Part shown: positions 1 to 9,468 of the stretch, one piece after another
How the letters are laid out: every line of letters starts with the position of its first letter
Position numbering within the stretch: position 1 is the first letter of the stretch
NCBI GenBank assembly: GCA_902593675.1
Contig: CACJJI010000001.1
Location: forward strand, 62,001 to 126,000
DNA: 64,000 nucleotides
Reading direction: 5' to 3'
Source: an uncultured SAR86 cluster bacterium
Lineage (GTDB): Bacteria; Pseudomonadota; Gammaproteobacteria; Magnimaribacterales; D2472
Program-made: the position numbers and the translations under genes
Notes under the pieces: generated by a model
Told to the model about the DNA's origin: nothing
The model's database searches: none
What the model saw: the letters and a program-made list of their open reading frames with translations, nothing else

Positions 1-1332
1 ATTTGGTAAAATAGTAAGAACATATGGCGTATCATCAATCCATTTAGCAAATGTTACTTTCATTTTTGCTGGGGTTACTTCATCTAGGTATTTGGCGTTT
101 TCTTTGTAGCAGCCAGGATTACCTGTGTAGGTCTGACAAGTAGCAAGCAAATCAGACTTACCACCAAAACCCCCAATGCGTTGAATGCCTCTAATAAATC
201 CGGCCAAGGCCTTTGTTTTTTCTGCTTTAAGTAATTTTGCGTTGGGGCCTCGCTTAATAAATGAGCTCATAACCTCATCCATTGCGTTTTCTACATCCGT
301 AGGATCTTCTCCAGCAACAACATCCACAATTAGAAAAAACATTCCTGCAATTTCTCTATCATAATAAAATGCTGATACATCTGTTGCAATTTGCTTGTCA
401 TAAACTAATTCTTTGTAGAGAGGAGAATTTTTTCCCCCAACGAGAACACTGGATGCAAGATCAAAATGTGCAGCAGCTTCAGTGTCTCGAGGTGGCACAT
501 TCCAGGTTTTGTAAATCCTTGCTTGAGGAACATTATCAAACATAACATCGCGTTTTTCTTCGCTTCTTTTAGCAATCCATATATCAGGCTTAACAAGGGG
601 AGGTCCCGCAGGGATATCTCCAAAAAATTTATTTACTTTCTCTTTAGCTGTCTCTAGGTCAATGTCCCCAGCTAATGCTAAAACTGCATTATTGGGGCCA
701 TAATAAGTTTTAAACCATTCTTGAACATCTTCAAGTGAAGCAGCGTCTAAGTCTTCCATAGAACCAATGACAGACCATGAGTAGGGATGCCCCTCGGGAA
801 AAGCAGATTCAGAAATTCTTGAAAATGCTTTACCGTATGGTTGATTTTCTCCTTGGCGTTTTTCATTCTGCACAACGCCTCTTTGTTCGTCTAATTTTTC
901 TTGATCAACAACGCCCAACAAATGACCCATACGATCAGACTCCATCCACAAGGCTAAATCTAGAGCATTGGTTGGCACATTTTGAAAGTAATTCGTTCTA
1001 TCAGAATTAGTCGTGCCATTTTGATCTGTGGAGCCAATTTTTTCAAAAGGTTCAAAATATTCGCTATTATAATTTTCAGTTCCATTGAACATTAAATGCT
1101 CAAATAAATGAGCAAAACCAGTTTTTCCAACTTTTTCATTTTTTGATCCCACGTGGTACCAAACATTCACTGCAACCATAGGAACTTTCTTGTCCTCATG
1201 CACTACAACAGTTAGCCCATTATCCAGTTTGAATGACTCATATTTAATCTCAGGAAGATCTTCCAATAAAGAAGCTTGTATCGAAAGAATAAATATAAAA
1301 TTAAGTGTTAAAGCATTAAAAAATGTTTTCAT
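1..1332 (-). CDS. M16 family zinc metalloprotease (pitrilysin/insulinase type), C-terminus outside window
   Basis: The reading frame is open from an ATG at 1332 to the window edge (444 codons), so the C-terminus is missing. The N-terminus is hydrophobic and looks like a signal peptide (MKTFFNALTLNFIFILSIQA), so the protein is probably periplasmic. The inverted zinc motif HxxEH is present as HLFEH (residues about 72-76), and the downstream Glu of the family lies in RGVVQNEKR. The order, N-terminal M16 catalytic domain then the start of the second M16 domain, is as in bacterial M16 peptidases, which usually run to 450 or 900 residues. The gene is divergent from the M28 peptidase at 1392, and the two may share the 60-base spacer as a promoter region. 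The family call is firm; the substrate is unknown. Confidence 0.9.
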   Translation of the reverse strand, partial: MKTFFNALTLNFIFILSIQASLLEDLPEIKYESFKLDNGLTVVVHEDKKVPMVAVNVWYHVGSKNEKVGKTGFAHLFEHLMFNGTENYNSEYFEPFEKIGSTDQNGTTNSDRTNYFQNVPTNALDLALWMESDRMGHLLGVVDQEKLDEQRGVVQNEKRQGENQPYGKAFSRISESAFPEGHPYSWSVIGSMEDLDAASLEDVQEWFKTYYGPNNAVLALAGDIDLETAKEKVNKFFGDIPAGPPLVKPDIWIAKRSEEKRDVMFDNVPQARIYKTWNVPPRDTEAAAHFDLASSVLVGGKNSPLYKELVYDKQIATDVSAFYYDREIAGMFFLIVDVVAGEDPTDVENAMDEVMSSFIKRGPNAKLLKAEKTKALAGFIRGIQRIGGFGGKSDLLATCQTYTGNPGCYKENAKYLDEVTPAKMKVTFAKWIDDTPYVLTILPN

Positions 1333-1391
1333 TGATCTTGTACCCATTGAATTGAAAATATATTTTATACTTTAGTTATCTGAATATACAT

Positions 1392-3041
1392 ATGACCATG
1401 AAAATTAATAAAACTCATTCTTTGATGTTATTTCTGGGAATCTCAATACTTTTAACTAGTTGCTCAGATTCTTTAAGTGATACAACAGATGGCAGATTAA
1501 GATATTGGATTTCAACCCTCTCTTCAGATAAGTTTGAGGGAAGGGCGCCTGGGACTGAAGGCGGCCAATTAACTAAAAACTTTATTTCTAAAACGTTTCA
1601 AGATTTGAATCTAGATCCTGTGAATGGTAGTTATTTTTTAGATGTACCCACCTCAGAAATTACTTTAAAAGATTCTTCCTATTTAACCTTGTCATTCAGA
1701 GGCAATGATCGAAAAATGATCACAGGTGACGAGGTAGTTTTTTGGACAAAGCAGGCAAGAGAATACAGAAAAATTAGAGACAGTGAAGTTGTATTTGTTG
1801 GCTATGGAATTGTTGCTCCTGAATACAATTGGAATGATTATGAAGGCATTGATGTCAAAGGTAAAACTGTAGTCATTTTGGTTAATGACCCAGGCTTTGC
1901 TACAGGAAAACTCAGGCTTTTTAATGGTAGATCAATGACTTATTATGGAAGATGGACCTATAAATTTGAGGAAGCTGCACGTCAGGGTGCTGCAGCTGCA
2001 ATAATTGTTCACGAAGAAGAGCCCGCTGCTTATCCATGGTCTGTAGTTGAAAATAGCTGGCAAGGCCCCCAATTGGATCTTCAGAGAGATGATTTGGGTG
2101 CTGATAGGGTTATTTTAGAAGGTTGGATAAGAGACAGCACTTTAAACGATGTGCTTAATTTCACTGGATTTAATTATGATTCATTGAAGGAAATAGCACT
2201 TGAAAAAACTTTTTCTGCTTTTCAATTGAGGGGTCTAACGCTTAGTTCAGAAATTCATAATAAGGTGAGATATCTTCAATCTCATAATATTGCTGCAGTT
2301 AAAAAGGGCTCTACTAATCCAGATGAATATATTTTATTTATGGCGCATTGGGACCATCTTGGCTTTATGGATGGCGCTCAAATGGGAGATGACAATATTG
2401 CTAATGGGGCTGTTGATAATGCAACTGGAGTAGCCGCCGTATTAGAGTTTGCTAAAAGATTTTCAGAAATTAATACTGAAAGATCTGTAATGTTTTTAGC
2501 ACTTACTTTGGAAGAGTCTGGTTTATTAGGTTCTGAGTATTTTGCTAAATACCCACCCATTGATCTATCAAATATAGTTGCTGGTTTTAATTACGACGCC
2601 ATTTTGCCAACTGGTTTAACTAAGGATATGGTTGTTGTTGGTTATGGTGCCTCTGAACTTGAAGACTTATTGGAGGAAGAGTTAAGTAAATCTGGACGAT
2701 ATATCAACCCAGATCCAAATCCTGATAAAGGATATTTTTACAGATCTGATCATATAAGTTTTGCAAAAAGGGGAGTTCCAGTGCTCTATGCTGATGGTGG
2801 TTTTGATCTTGTTGATGGCGGCAAGGAAGCTGGTTTTATAATTGAAGAGCAATATCGTCTTGATGCCTATCATGGTGTTGCTGATGAATACGATGAATCT
2901 TGGAATCTGGATGGCCTTAACCAATCCATTGACGCGATATTTAATATTAGCAATGAACTAGCAAATAATTCACAATGGCCTAATTGGTATGAAGGAAATG
3001 AATTTAGATCAGTTAGGGATATATCTAGATCTGGAAAATGA
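1392..3041 (+). CDS. M28 family metallopeptidase, lipoprotein
   Basis: The 549-residue product is a probable exported lipoprotein aminopeptidase. The N-terminal signal ends in a lipobox (LLTSC, Cys24), predicting lipid anchoring in the periplasm. A PA-like insert lies around residues 130-220. The M28 di-zinc ligands are visible in order: AHWDH (about 317-321), the Asp of GAVDNATG, the Glu pair EESG (about 374), NYDA, and the late His of RSDHISF (about 452). Translation could instead begin two codons later at a second ATG (1398); no clear Shine-Dalgarno decides this. The gene is followed after 9 bases by the flavin monooxygenase gene, so they may be cotranscribed. The exact peptide substrate cannot be read from sequence. 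Confidence 0.9.
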   Translation: MTMKINKTHSLMLFLGISILLTSCSDSLSDTTDGRLRYWISTLSSDKFEGRAPGTEGGQLTKNFISKTFQDLNLDPVNGSYFLDVPTSEITLKDSSYLTLSFRGNDRKMITGDEVVFWTKQAREYRKIRDSEVVFVGYGIVAPEYNWNDYEGIDVKGKTVVILVNDPGFATGKLRLFNGRSMTYYGRWTYKFEEAARQGAAAAIIVHEEEPAAYPWSVVENSWQGPQLDLQRDDLGADRVILEGWIRDSTLNDVLNFTGFNYDSLKEIALEKTFSAFQLRGLTLSSEIHNKVRYLQSHNIAAVKKGSTNPDEYILFMAHWDHLGFMDGAQMGDDNIANGAVDNATGVAAVLEFAKRFSEINTERSVMFLALTLEESGLLGSEYFAKYPPIDLSNIVAGFNYDAILPTGLTKDMVVVGYGASELEDLLEEELSKSGRYINPDPNPDKGYFYRSDHISFAKRGVPVLYADGGFDLVDGGKEAGFIIEEQYRLDAYHGVADEYDESWNLDGLNQSIDAIFNISNELANNSQWPNWYEGNEFRSVRDISRSGK

Positions 3042-3050
3042 GAAGTATTA

Positions 3051-4496
3051 ATGCATAAAGATATTATTGTTGTTGGAGCTGGAATTTCTGGCATTGCTGC
3101 TGGCTACAATCTTCAAAAAAGTTGTCCAAATAAATCATTTGCAATTTTAGAGGGAAGAGACTCTCTAGGAGGGACTTGGGATTTATTTAAATATCCCGGT
3201 ATTCGATCTGACTCTGATATGCATACGCTTGGTTTTCGTTTTAAACCATGGATACATAAAAAATCAATTGCAGATGGCCCCTCTATTCTTGAATACCTTA
3301 ATGAAACAGTAGATGAATATGACTTGAGAAAAAAAATTCATTTTAATCAAAAAGTTGTTGCTTCCAACTGGGTCTCAGAAAAATCATTGTGGGAATTAAG
3401 AATTCTTAGCAACGGTCAAGAGTTAGCTATGACCTGTAATTTTTTATTTTTATGTGGCGGTTACTATAGTTATGACAAACCATACATGCCAAATTTTCCA
3501 AATCAAGATAAATTTAAGGGCAAAATCATTCATCCCCAATTTTGGGATGAAGCCATGGATTATACAAACAAAAAAGTTGTAGTTATTGGAAGTGGGGCGA
3601 CAGCAGTAACCTTAGTCCCTGCTATTGCTGAAAAGGCTGGGCATGTAACCATGTTACAAAGATCTCCAAGTTATGTGGTGTCTGCTCCTAGCGAGGATTC
3701 ATGGAACAAAGCATTAAATAAAATACTTCCAACTCGTTTAACTTATTTTTTGATCAGATGGAAAAACGTTTTAAGAACTAGCTTAGGTTTTTATTTATCA
3801 AGAAAATATCCTAGCAAAGTTAAAGAAAGATTGATTAACTTAGTGCGTGAAGAGCTAGGCGAAAATTATGATGTCGAGAAGCACTTTACACCAAGATACA
3901 ATCCCTGGGATCAAAGGATGTGTCTTGTACCAGACAGCGATCTTTTTAATGCAATCAAAGATGAGCGTGCATCAATTATTACCGATCATATAGATAAATT
4001 TACTGAAGAAGGAATTCAAATTAAATCTGGGGAGGTAATAGATGCAGATATTATTGTTACTGCAACAGGTATTGAAATAAATGCTCTGAATGATATTGAT
4101 GTCTCCATTGATCAGGTGAAAGTCAAACCTCATAACAAACTTTCATATAAAGGAATGATGTTAAGTGGAGTGCCAAATCTTGCTTTTTCTTTTGGCTATG
4201 TGAATGCTTCCTGGACTCTGAGAGCAGATCTTACTTGCGAGTATGTTTGTAGACTTTTAAATCAAATGGATAAGCAGGGTGTAACAACTTGCATTCCTCA
4301 GGAAGATCCAAATGCAATGGTAGATGATGAATATATTGATTTTACTTCTGGCTATGTTCAAAGAGCTCTCGATAGATTGCCTAAACAAGGCAAGAAATCA
4401 CCATGGCGTCAATATCAAAATTATCTAAAAGATATATTTTTAGTTAGATTGTTTTCAATTAAAGATTCGACATTGAGGTTTTATAACCCTAAATAA
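3051..4496 (+). CDS. flavin-containing monooxygenase, Baeyer-Villiger type
   Basis: This 481-residue protein has an N-terminal FAD-binding Rossmann motif (GAGISGIAAG, residues 8-17) and a second, NADPH-binding motif (GSGATA, about residue 180). Between them is FKGKIIHPQFW, which fits the Baeyer-Villiger monooxygenase fingerprint FxGxxxHxxxW. Such enzymes insert oxygen next to a ketone to give esters or lactones, using NADPH and O2. The substrate is not predictable; steroid or cyclic ketones would fit the many ring-degrading genes in this window. The gene starts 9 bases after the M28 peptidase, and its stop lies 4 bases from the 3' end of the convergent tRNA gene. Confidence 0.88.
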   Translation: MHKDIIVVGAGISGIAAGYNLQKSCPNKSFAILEGRDSLGGTWDLFKYPGIRSDSDMHTLGFRFKPWIHKKSIADGPSILEYLNETVDEYDLRKKIHFNQKVVASNWVSEKSLWELRILSNGQELAMTCNFLFLCGGYYSYDKPYMPNFPNQDKFKGKIIHPQFWDEAMDYTNKKVVVIGSGATAVTLVPAIAEKAGHVTMLQRSPSYVVSAPSEDSWNKALNKILPTRLTYFLIRWKNVLRTSLGFYLSRKYPSKVKERLINLVREELGENYDVEKHFTPRYNPWDQRMCLVPDSDLFNAIKDERASIITDHIDKFTEEGIQIKSGEVIDADIIVTATGIEINALNDIDVSIDQVKVKPHNKLSYKGMMLSGVPNLAFSFGYVNASWTLRADLTCEYVCRLLNQMDKQGVTTCIPQEDPNAMVDDEYIDFTSGYVQRALDRLPKQGKKSPWRQYQNYLKDIFLVRLFSIKDSTLRFYNPK

Positions 4497-4500
4497 TATT

Positions 4501-4577
4501 TGGCGCACCCGGAGAGATTCGAACTCCCGACCCCTTGGTTCGTAGCCAAGTACTCTATCCAGCTGAGCTACGGGCGC
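4501..4577 (-). tRNA. tRNA-Arg (anticodon ACG)
   Basis: Read on the minus strand this is a 77-nt cloverleaf with an encoded CCA end. The acceptor stem GCGCCCG pairs with CGGGTGC (one G-U pair). The D arm contains AGCTCAGCTGGATAGAG, the anticodon stem-loop is CTTGG-CTACGAA-CCAAG with anticodon ACG, and the T loop is GTTCGAATC. The sequence closely matches the gammaproteobacterial tRNA-Arg(ACG) pattern, in which A34 is normally edited to inosine. No direct repeat of its 3' end was noticed nearby, so there is no evidence of an integration site. Confidence 0.97.
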
Positions 4578-4663
4578 TTGTTACATCTAATTATATTGTT
4601 TCTTGAGTTTTTCTGCTTGGTAATTTGGACTTATTTGGTTGAGTTCGTATAATAAGTTTAGTT

Positions 4664-5587
4664 ATGAAAGCTAATACACCTATTGATAATTCATCAACAG
4701 AGGAAGCAATTACCAGTCTTGATCTTTGGGAAAACCTTAGTGAAGTTGATAATTTAGGGTATACAGTGATTCCACCTTGCAAGGTTGCTGATGAGAAAAC
4801 TAAAAATACAATACTCGATAAGATTCTTGAAATAGCTGAGGCTAAAACAGGAAACCCACATGATTTATCATTAAATTCTTCGGCAGGAAATTATAAAGCT
4901 TTACCTCAGACTGAAAGCCAATTCATTTTATTTTCACTATTATTTGCAGATAAAATTTTTGAAAAGTGGTTACAAAACCCAGTTGTTGTTGCTCTTTCTT
5001 CATACTTACTGAATGATCAAGCTCAACTTTCAAGCATGTCATCATTTATTAAATGGAAAGGTAAAAACTACAAAGACTCAATGGGGCTCCATGCTGATAC
5101 TCAACCATCCCCAAATGGTTTATTGCCATCTCAATGGGCCGATGCATGTAATAGCGTTTATTGTTTAACAGATTATACTGAAGATGATGGAGCGCTTGCT
5201 GTTGTACCTAAGTCTCATAAGATATGCCGACAACCTAAACAGGATGATTTTAATGATAAAGACGTTGTTCCTGTTGAAGCTGAGGCAGGATCATTAATTT
5301 TTTGGCATGGCAATCTTTGGCATGGCGCATATCCCAAAAAAACTGATGGATTGAGAATTAATTTAACAACCTTTATGACCCACAGAAGAATAAAGACACA
5401 AGAAAATATAAAAGATAAGATCACTCCAGATATGCTAAAAAGAAATCCAAGTAAACAATTTGCAAGATTGGTTGGTTTAAACGATTCAAATGGATATGGT
5501 GAAAATGGTCCTGACATGAATGGGATTATTAATTATGGTACAGAGGATCAGATGAAGCGATTTACTTTTAATGTAAAAGACTTATAA
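4664..5587 (+). CDS. PhyH-family Fe(II)/2-oxoglutarate dioxygenase
   Basis: The 307-residue protein carries the facial triad of the phytanoyl-CoA dioxygenase family: His143-x-Asp145 in GLHADT, the distal His220 in LWHGAY, and Arg231, which would bind the 2-oxoglutarate carboxylate. The family hydroxylates lipids, isoprenoids and small metabolites. The gene is followed after 18 bases by a hydantoinase-B-type gene and then an MFS transporter, all on the plus strand, suggesting one operon. A second PhyH gene (13146-14027) lies next to a paralogous MFS transporter on the other side of the TonB receptor. The substrate is unknown. Confidence 0.85.
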   Translation: MKANTPIDNSSTEEAITSLDLWENLSEVDNLGYTVIPPCKVADEKTKNTILDKILEIAEAKTGNPHDLSLNSSAGNYKALPQTESQFILFSLLFADKIFEKWLQNPVVVALSSYLLNDQAQLSSMSSFIKWKGKNYKDSMGLHADTQPSPNGLLPSQWADACNSVYCLTDYTEDDGALAVVPKSHKICRQPKQDDFNDKDVVPVEAEAGSLIFWHGNLWHGAYPKKTDGLRINLTTFMTHRRIKTQENIKDKITPDMLKRNPSKQFARLVGLNDSNGYGENGPDMNGIINYGTEDQMKRFTFNVKDL

Positions 5588-5605
5588 ATAAGGCTTGAAT
5601 TTATT

Positions 5606-7345
5606 ATGGATGCAATAAGTTTAGAAGTTTTATACGGAAAACTATCTTCAATCTCTGAAGAAATGCAGCTTATTATTTTAAAATCTGCTCATTCAAGGAT
5701 GGTAAATGAGGCATGTGATGCTACATCTGCATTATTAGATTCTGAAGGAAGAAATATATCACAAGCTGTTTCTATACCTATCCATCTTGGCTGTTTAACA
5801 GTTATTGGAAAGTTACTTGCTGACACTTATCCACAAGGCAAAGCTAAAGATGGAGATTGCTATATTATTAATGATCCATATTCTGGTGGAACTCATTTAC
5901 CAGATATTGCTATTGCAACACCAGCATTTTTAGGTACCAAATTAGTCGGATATGCAACAGTCATGATTCATCATCAAGATATTGGCGGGTTATTACCTGG
6001 AAGTGCTTCAGTTTACGCTCATGATCTTTATTCGGAGGGTCTTAGAATCAAATTAACAAAAATTGTTGAAGAAGGAAATATTAATAATGATCTACTAGGG
6101 CTGATGAAATCTAATAGCAGAACCCCTGAAACACTTCAGGGAGATTTACTTGCCCAAATAGCTGCTGGATCTATGGGAGCCAAGAGAATGTCAAAGCTTG
6201 TATCTGAATATGGGATAAATTTTTTTAATAAAGGGGTAGTGGCATTACTTGATTACACTGAAAAGTTAACAAGAGAAGAAATTCGAAATATTCCAGATGG
6301 TGTATATGAGTTTGAAGATTGGGTTGATAATGATGGATCAATTGAAAACTTAGAACCGTTAAAAATATTTGTAAAAATGACAGTTGATAAATCAAATATT
6401 AAATTTGATTTTGAGGGATCTTCTTCTCAGGTCAAAACTGCAATTAACAATGTTCCTTCCTCAGCAACCTCAGCAGTCATGTTCGGAATAAGAACTCTAA
6501 CAGGTGATAACTCTCCTGATAATGAGGGAGGATTTAGACCTTTAACAATTAACTTCCCTGAGGGAAGTATTGTCAATCCTACATTCCCAGCACCTGTTGC
6601 GTCAAGAAGTGTGTCCCTAAGAAGGGTGGTTGATGTAATCCTAGGTGTCTTGTCTCAGGCCTTGCCTGATAGATATCCGGCTGCAAATTGTGGTCAAGCA
6701 TCTGTAATTTATTGTGGAACCGTAGATGATCAAACCAACCAAAGAATTGTTGGTGCAATTGGCGGACCTTGGATGGGCGGAATGGGTGCAAGGCCTAATA
6801 AAGATGGAATTGATACAACAGATCACGATGGTTCTAATGTTTATCATGTTCCCTTGGAGGTCAGTGAAGCTGAACTGCCTATTAGGTTCAATAAAATGGA
6901 ACTGTGGACTGATTCAGGAGGTCCAGGAAAATGGAGGGGAGGCCTTGGGTTTTATTCAGAGGTAGAGTGGTTAAAAGGAAAAGCTTCCGCTTCTTTAAGA
7001 AGAGATCGTCATAAGTTTCGCCCTTGGGGTCTAGCAGGAGGTTATTCTGGTCCTGAATGCAAAACTGCTTTGAAGAAAAAAGATGCTTCAAGAAGTAAAA
7101 TTATCCCTGGAAAAAGTCAAATTGAACTTAACGAAGGCGATATACTTCAATTATGGACTACTGGAAGTGGAGGCCATTCTAATCCATTAGAGAGAGATGC
7201 AAACCTGGTCCTTGATGATTATTTAAACAAGAAAATATCCTCTTCAGCTGCAAATGATATTTATGGAGTAGTCATAGAAAATAACAAAATTAATTCCAAT
7301 AAAACAAACCGTTTAAGACGAAAATTAATCAAAAAAATTGCTTAG
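5606..7345 (+). CDS. hydantoinase B/oxoprolinase family subunit (HyuB-like), no adjacent HyuA
   Basis: This is a 579-residue full-length HyuB-type protein with the family's core features, including DPYSGGTHLPD near residue 93, GGPWMGGMGAR, SGGPGKWRGGLG and the C-terminal GSGGHSNP. HyuB subunits normally pair with HyuA to form ATP-dependent hydantoinases, oxoprolinases or acetone/acetophenone-type carboxylases. No HyuA gene adjoins it; the only HyuA is at 15248-17317 beside a clear paralogue (17317-19047). The two HyuB proteins share much sequence, including the C-terminal run LVLDDYxNKKISSSAA. It may share that HyuA or act alone. The reaction is unknown. Confidence 0.85.
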   Translation: MDAISLEVLYGKLSSISEEMQLIILKSAHSRMVNEACDATSALLDSEGRNISQAVSIPIHLGCLTVIGKLLADTYPQGKAKDGDCYIINDPYSGGTHLPDIAIATPAFLGTKLVGYATVMIHHQDIGGLLPGSASVYAHDLYSEGLRIKLTKIVEEGNINNDLLGLMKSNSRTPETLQGDLLAQIAAGSMGAKRMSKLVSEYGINFFNKGVVALLDYTEKLTREEIRNIPDGVYEFEDWVDNDGSIENLEPLKIFVKMTVDKSNIKFDFEGSSSQVKTAINNVPSSATSAVMFGIRTLTGDNSPDNEGGFRPLTINFPEGSIVNPTFPAPVASRSVSLRRVVDVILGVLSQALPDRYPAANCGQASVIYCGTVDDQTNQRIVGAIGGPWMGGMGARPNKDGIDTTDHDGSNVYHVPLEVSEAELPIRFNKMELWTDSGGPGKWRGGLGFYSEVEWLKGKASASLRRDRHKFRPWGLAGGYSGPECKTALKKKDASRSKIIPGKSQIELNEGDILQLWTTGSGGHSNPLERDANLVLDDYLNKKISSSAANDIYGVVIENNKINSNKTNRLRRKLIKKIA

Positions 7346-8648
7346 AATTTTTAAAAATTTTTCTACTCAAAAATATTATCCCTGGTATGTTGTAGGGGTT
7401 TTAATGTTTGCTTACATGGTTGCATTTATCGATAGACAAATTCTTAGTTTATTGATTCAACCCATAAAAGAAGATTTGGGAATTACTGATACTCAAATTG
7501 GATTATTAGCAGGCTTAGCATTTGCAATATTTTATTCTTTTATTGGTATACCAATTGCAAAACTAGCTGATAAACAAAATCGTGTGACTATAATTTCTTT
7601 AGGCGTTGCACTTTGGACCTTTATGACTGCTTTATGTGGTCTAACTAAAACCTATTTTTATCTTTTTTTAGCAAGAATTGGTGTTGGTGTTGGTGAAGCA
7701 GCTTTATCTCCAGCTGCTTATTCTATGATTGCAGACTACTTTCCAAAAGAAAAGTTAGGAAGAGCAATTGGCATTTATGTAATTGGTTTATATCTTGGTG
7801 CAGGATTAGCCATGCTTGTTGGTAGTGCAGTTATTTCATTAGTATCTAGCTTACCTCCTATTGATTTGCCCTATTATGGCAACATTAAACCTTGGCAATT
7901 AACCTTTTTGCTTGTTTCAATTCCTGGAATATTAGTTTTATTGCTCATGTTATCGGTTAATGAGCCTCAACGAAGTAATTATATGAGTTCAGATATGCCA
8001 AAAGAATCAACTTTTAGGGAGGTAGTGACTTACCTCTGGGGGTTAAGAAAAATATTTATTAATTTAAATATTGGTGTTTGTATTTTTGGCGCAGTTATCG
8101 CCGGATTTATGGTTTGGATACCAGAATGGTTACGGAGAACATATGAAATAAGCATTGTTGATGCTGGAATAATTTATGGTTTTGCTCTTTTAATTTTTGG
8201 AGCTATTGGACCATTTACTGGTGGATGGATTTCAGACTTTTTAGCTAAAAAAAATTATAAAGATGCTCCAATGAGAACCGTTTTGTATGCGACTCTTTTG
8301 TCTATACCTTTTGCAGCCTTGATGCCACTTTCTCCAAATTTAGTTATTGCAGTTTTTTTGTTATGTATTGTTACTTTTTTATTTTCAGTGCCGCAAGGTC
8401 TTCCTCCAGTAATCATTCAATTAATTGCTCCTAACAGCATGAGGGCGCAAACAACTGCGATCTTAATGTTATTTAGTAATCTTTTTTCCTATGCTTTTGG
8501 CGCCGCTATCATTGCTGTGATTACAGACTATATTGGGTATGAATCTGCATTGAAGTACTCAATGTCAATAGTCAGTCTAGTGTTTATTCCAATAGGATCC
8601 TACTTTATTTATTTAACATTGAAGCCTATGCGTGATTTTGATATATAA
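7338..8648 (+). CDS. MFS transporter, spinster-like
   Basis: The 436-residue product is an inner-membrane protein with about 12 hydrophobic segments and MFS signatures (FIDRQ in helix 1, GVGVGEAALSPAAYS in helix 4, DYFPKEKLGRA in the following loop). The open frame begins with a TTG codon that overlaps the end of the HyuB gene by 8 bases, consistent with translational coupling; the next Met (residue 24) lies within the first helix, so the TTG start is preferred. A paralogue with the same signatures lies at 11815-13140. The protein probably imports an organic acid or lipid-like substrate for the neighbouring enzymes; direction and substrate are inferred only. Confidence 0.88.
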   Translation: MLRIFKNFSTQKYYPWYVVGVLMFAYMVAFIDRQILSLLIQPIKEDLGITDTQIGLLAGLAFAIFYSFIGIPIAKLADKQNRVTIISLGVALWTFMTALCGLTKTYFYLFLARIGVGVGEAALSPAAYSMIADYFPKEKLGRAIGIYVIGLYLGAGLAMLVGSAVISLVSSLPPIDLPYYGNIKPWQLTFLLVSIPGILVLLLMLSVNEPQRSNYMSSDMPKESTFREVVTYLWGLRKIFINLNIGVCIFGAVIAGFMVWIPEWLRRTYEISIVDAGIIYGFALLIFGAIGPFTGGWISDFLAKKNYKDAPMRTVLYATLLSIPFAALMPLSPNLVIAVFLLCIVTFLFSVPQGLPPVIIQLIAPNSMRAQTTAILMLFSNLFSYAFGAAIIAVITDYIGYESALKYSMSIVSLVFIPIGSYFIYLTLKPMRDFDI

Positions 8649-8649
8649 A

Positions 8650-9414
8650 TTAAGTAACTTGCCCCCCATTCATTAGAAAGCTCTGACCTTTAAAAAAACT
8701 TGCGTGGTGGCTGCATAAAAAGCAGCAAGCTTTTGCAAATTCTTTAGGATTACCAAATCTACCAGCTGGAATTTTATTTAAAAGCTCTGATTCAATAATA
8801 TTTTTTTTTGATTCTGTTTGATCGTTTAGATATTGTTCAAGGCTATCTGTTAAAAAATAGCCTGGAAGAATTGAATTAATAGTAACGTTAGGAAATTCAT
8901 TTTTTTTAGCAATGCTTTTAATAAATCCTTCTAATGCAGTTCTTGACGCAGTAGATAATTCAAGGTTATTCATTGGATATAAAGTTGTCATACTTGAAAT
9001 ATTTAGAATTGAACCTAATTTTTTTTTGTTCATTTCAGGTAAAGCTAAATTTATAATTTTTATTACTGATACTAAATTGTTATTCAATGCATTTAACCAA
9101 TCTTTTTCATTCCATTGAATGAAATCTCCAGAAGCAGGGCTTGGAGTATGGGTAATTAGTACTTCAGTTTTTTTAATTTGATCTTCGAGTTGATTTATAT
9201 CATTAAAATTTGTTATATCAGCTTCATGGATTTTTAAATTCTTGTGAGATATATCACCATTAAGTTTTTTGAATAATCGCTCAATTTTTTTTATTGAAAG
9301 AGCTGTTGTATTAACTTGTGCATTTTCATTTAGAAATTCAATTACGCAGGCTGCTCCAAGGTCAGTATCTCCACTGCAAATAAATACTTTTTTATCTTTG
9401 AAATTTAGATTCAT
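8650..9414 (-). CDS. atypical SDR-family protein with degenerate active site
   Basis: This 254-residue protein has the short-chain dehydrogenase/reductase fold pattern: a glycine-rich start (SGDTDLGAA, a weak version of TGxxxGxG), NISS in the serine strand, and GGQVT at the C-terminus. The catalytic YxxxK reads STASR where aligned with the usual YSASK before ALEG, so both Tyr and Lys seem replaced. It may have a non-standard activity or only bind a nucleotide. It is convergent with the MFS gene, with one base between their stops, and lies downstream of the TonB receptor gene beyond a terminator. Confidence 0.75.
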   Translation of the reverse strand: MNLNFKDKKVFICSGDTDLGAACVIEFLNENAQVNTTALSIKKIERLFKKLNGDISHKNLKIHEADITNFNDINQLEDQIKKTEVLITHTPSPASGDFIQWNEKDWLNALNNNLVSVIKIINLALPEMNKKKLGSILNISSMTTLYPMNNLELSTASRTALEGFIKSIAKKNEFPNVTINSILPGYFLTDSLEQYLNDQTESKKNIIESELLNKIPAGRFGNPKEFAKACCFLCSHHASFFKGQSFLMNGGQVT

Positions 9415-9424
9415 TTATTTAAAA

Positions 9425-9451
9425 AAAAGGGGATCAATTTGATCCCCTTTT
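9425..9451 (-). terminator. intrinsic terminator after the TonB receptor gene
   Basis: There is a perfect 13-base inverted repeat (AAAAGGGGATCAA and its complement) with a one-base centre; in RNA the inner pairs would open to form the loop. Read on the minus strand it lies just past the receptor stop codon at 9469 and is followed by a T tract, as in a Rho-independent terminator. It separates the receptor gene from the SDR gene that starts at 9414. A-rich sequence on the other side could let it act in both directions. Confidence 0.85.
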
Positions 9452-9468
9452 GGAATATTTTTTTAATA

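Noticed and set aside
4501-4577. tRNA-Arg gene as an integration site for the catabolic island
   Set aside because: No integrase, no repeat of the tRNA 3' end was seen, and neighbouring genes show no change of base composition by eye.
6579-7091. Several open frames inside the HyuB gene on both strands
   Set aside because: They lie wholly within a conserved gene and show no family features of their own.
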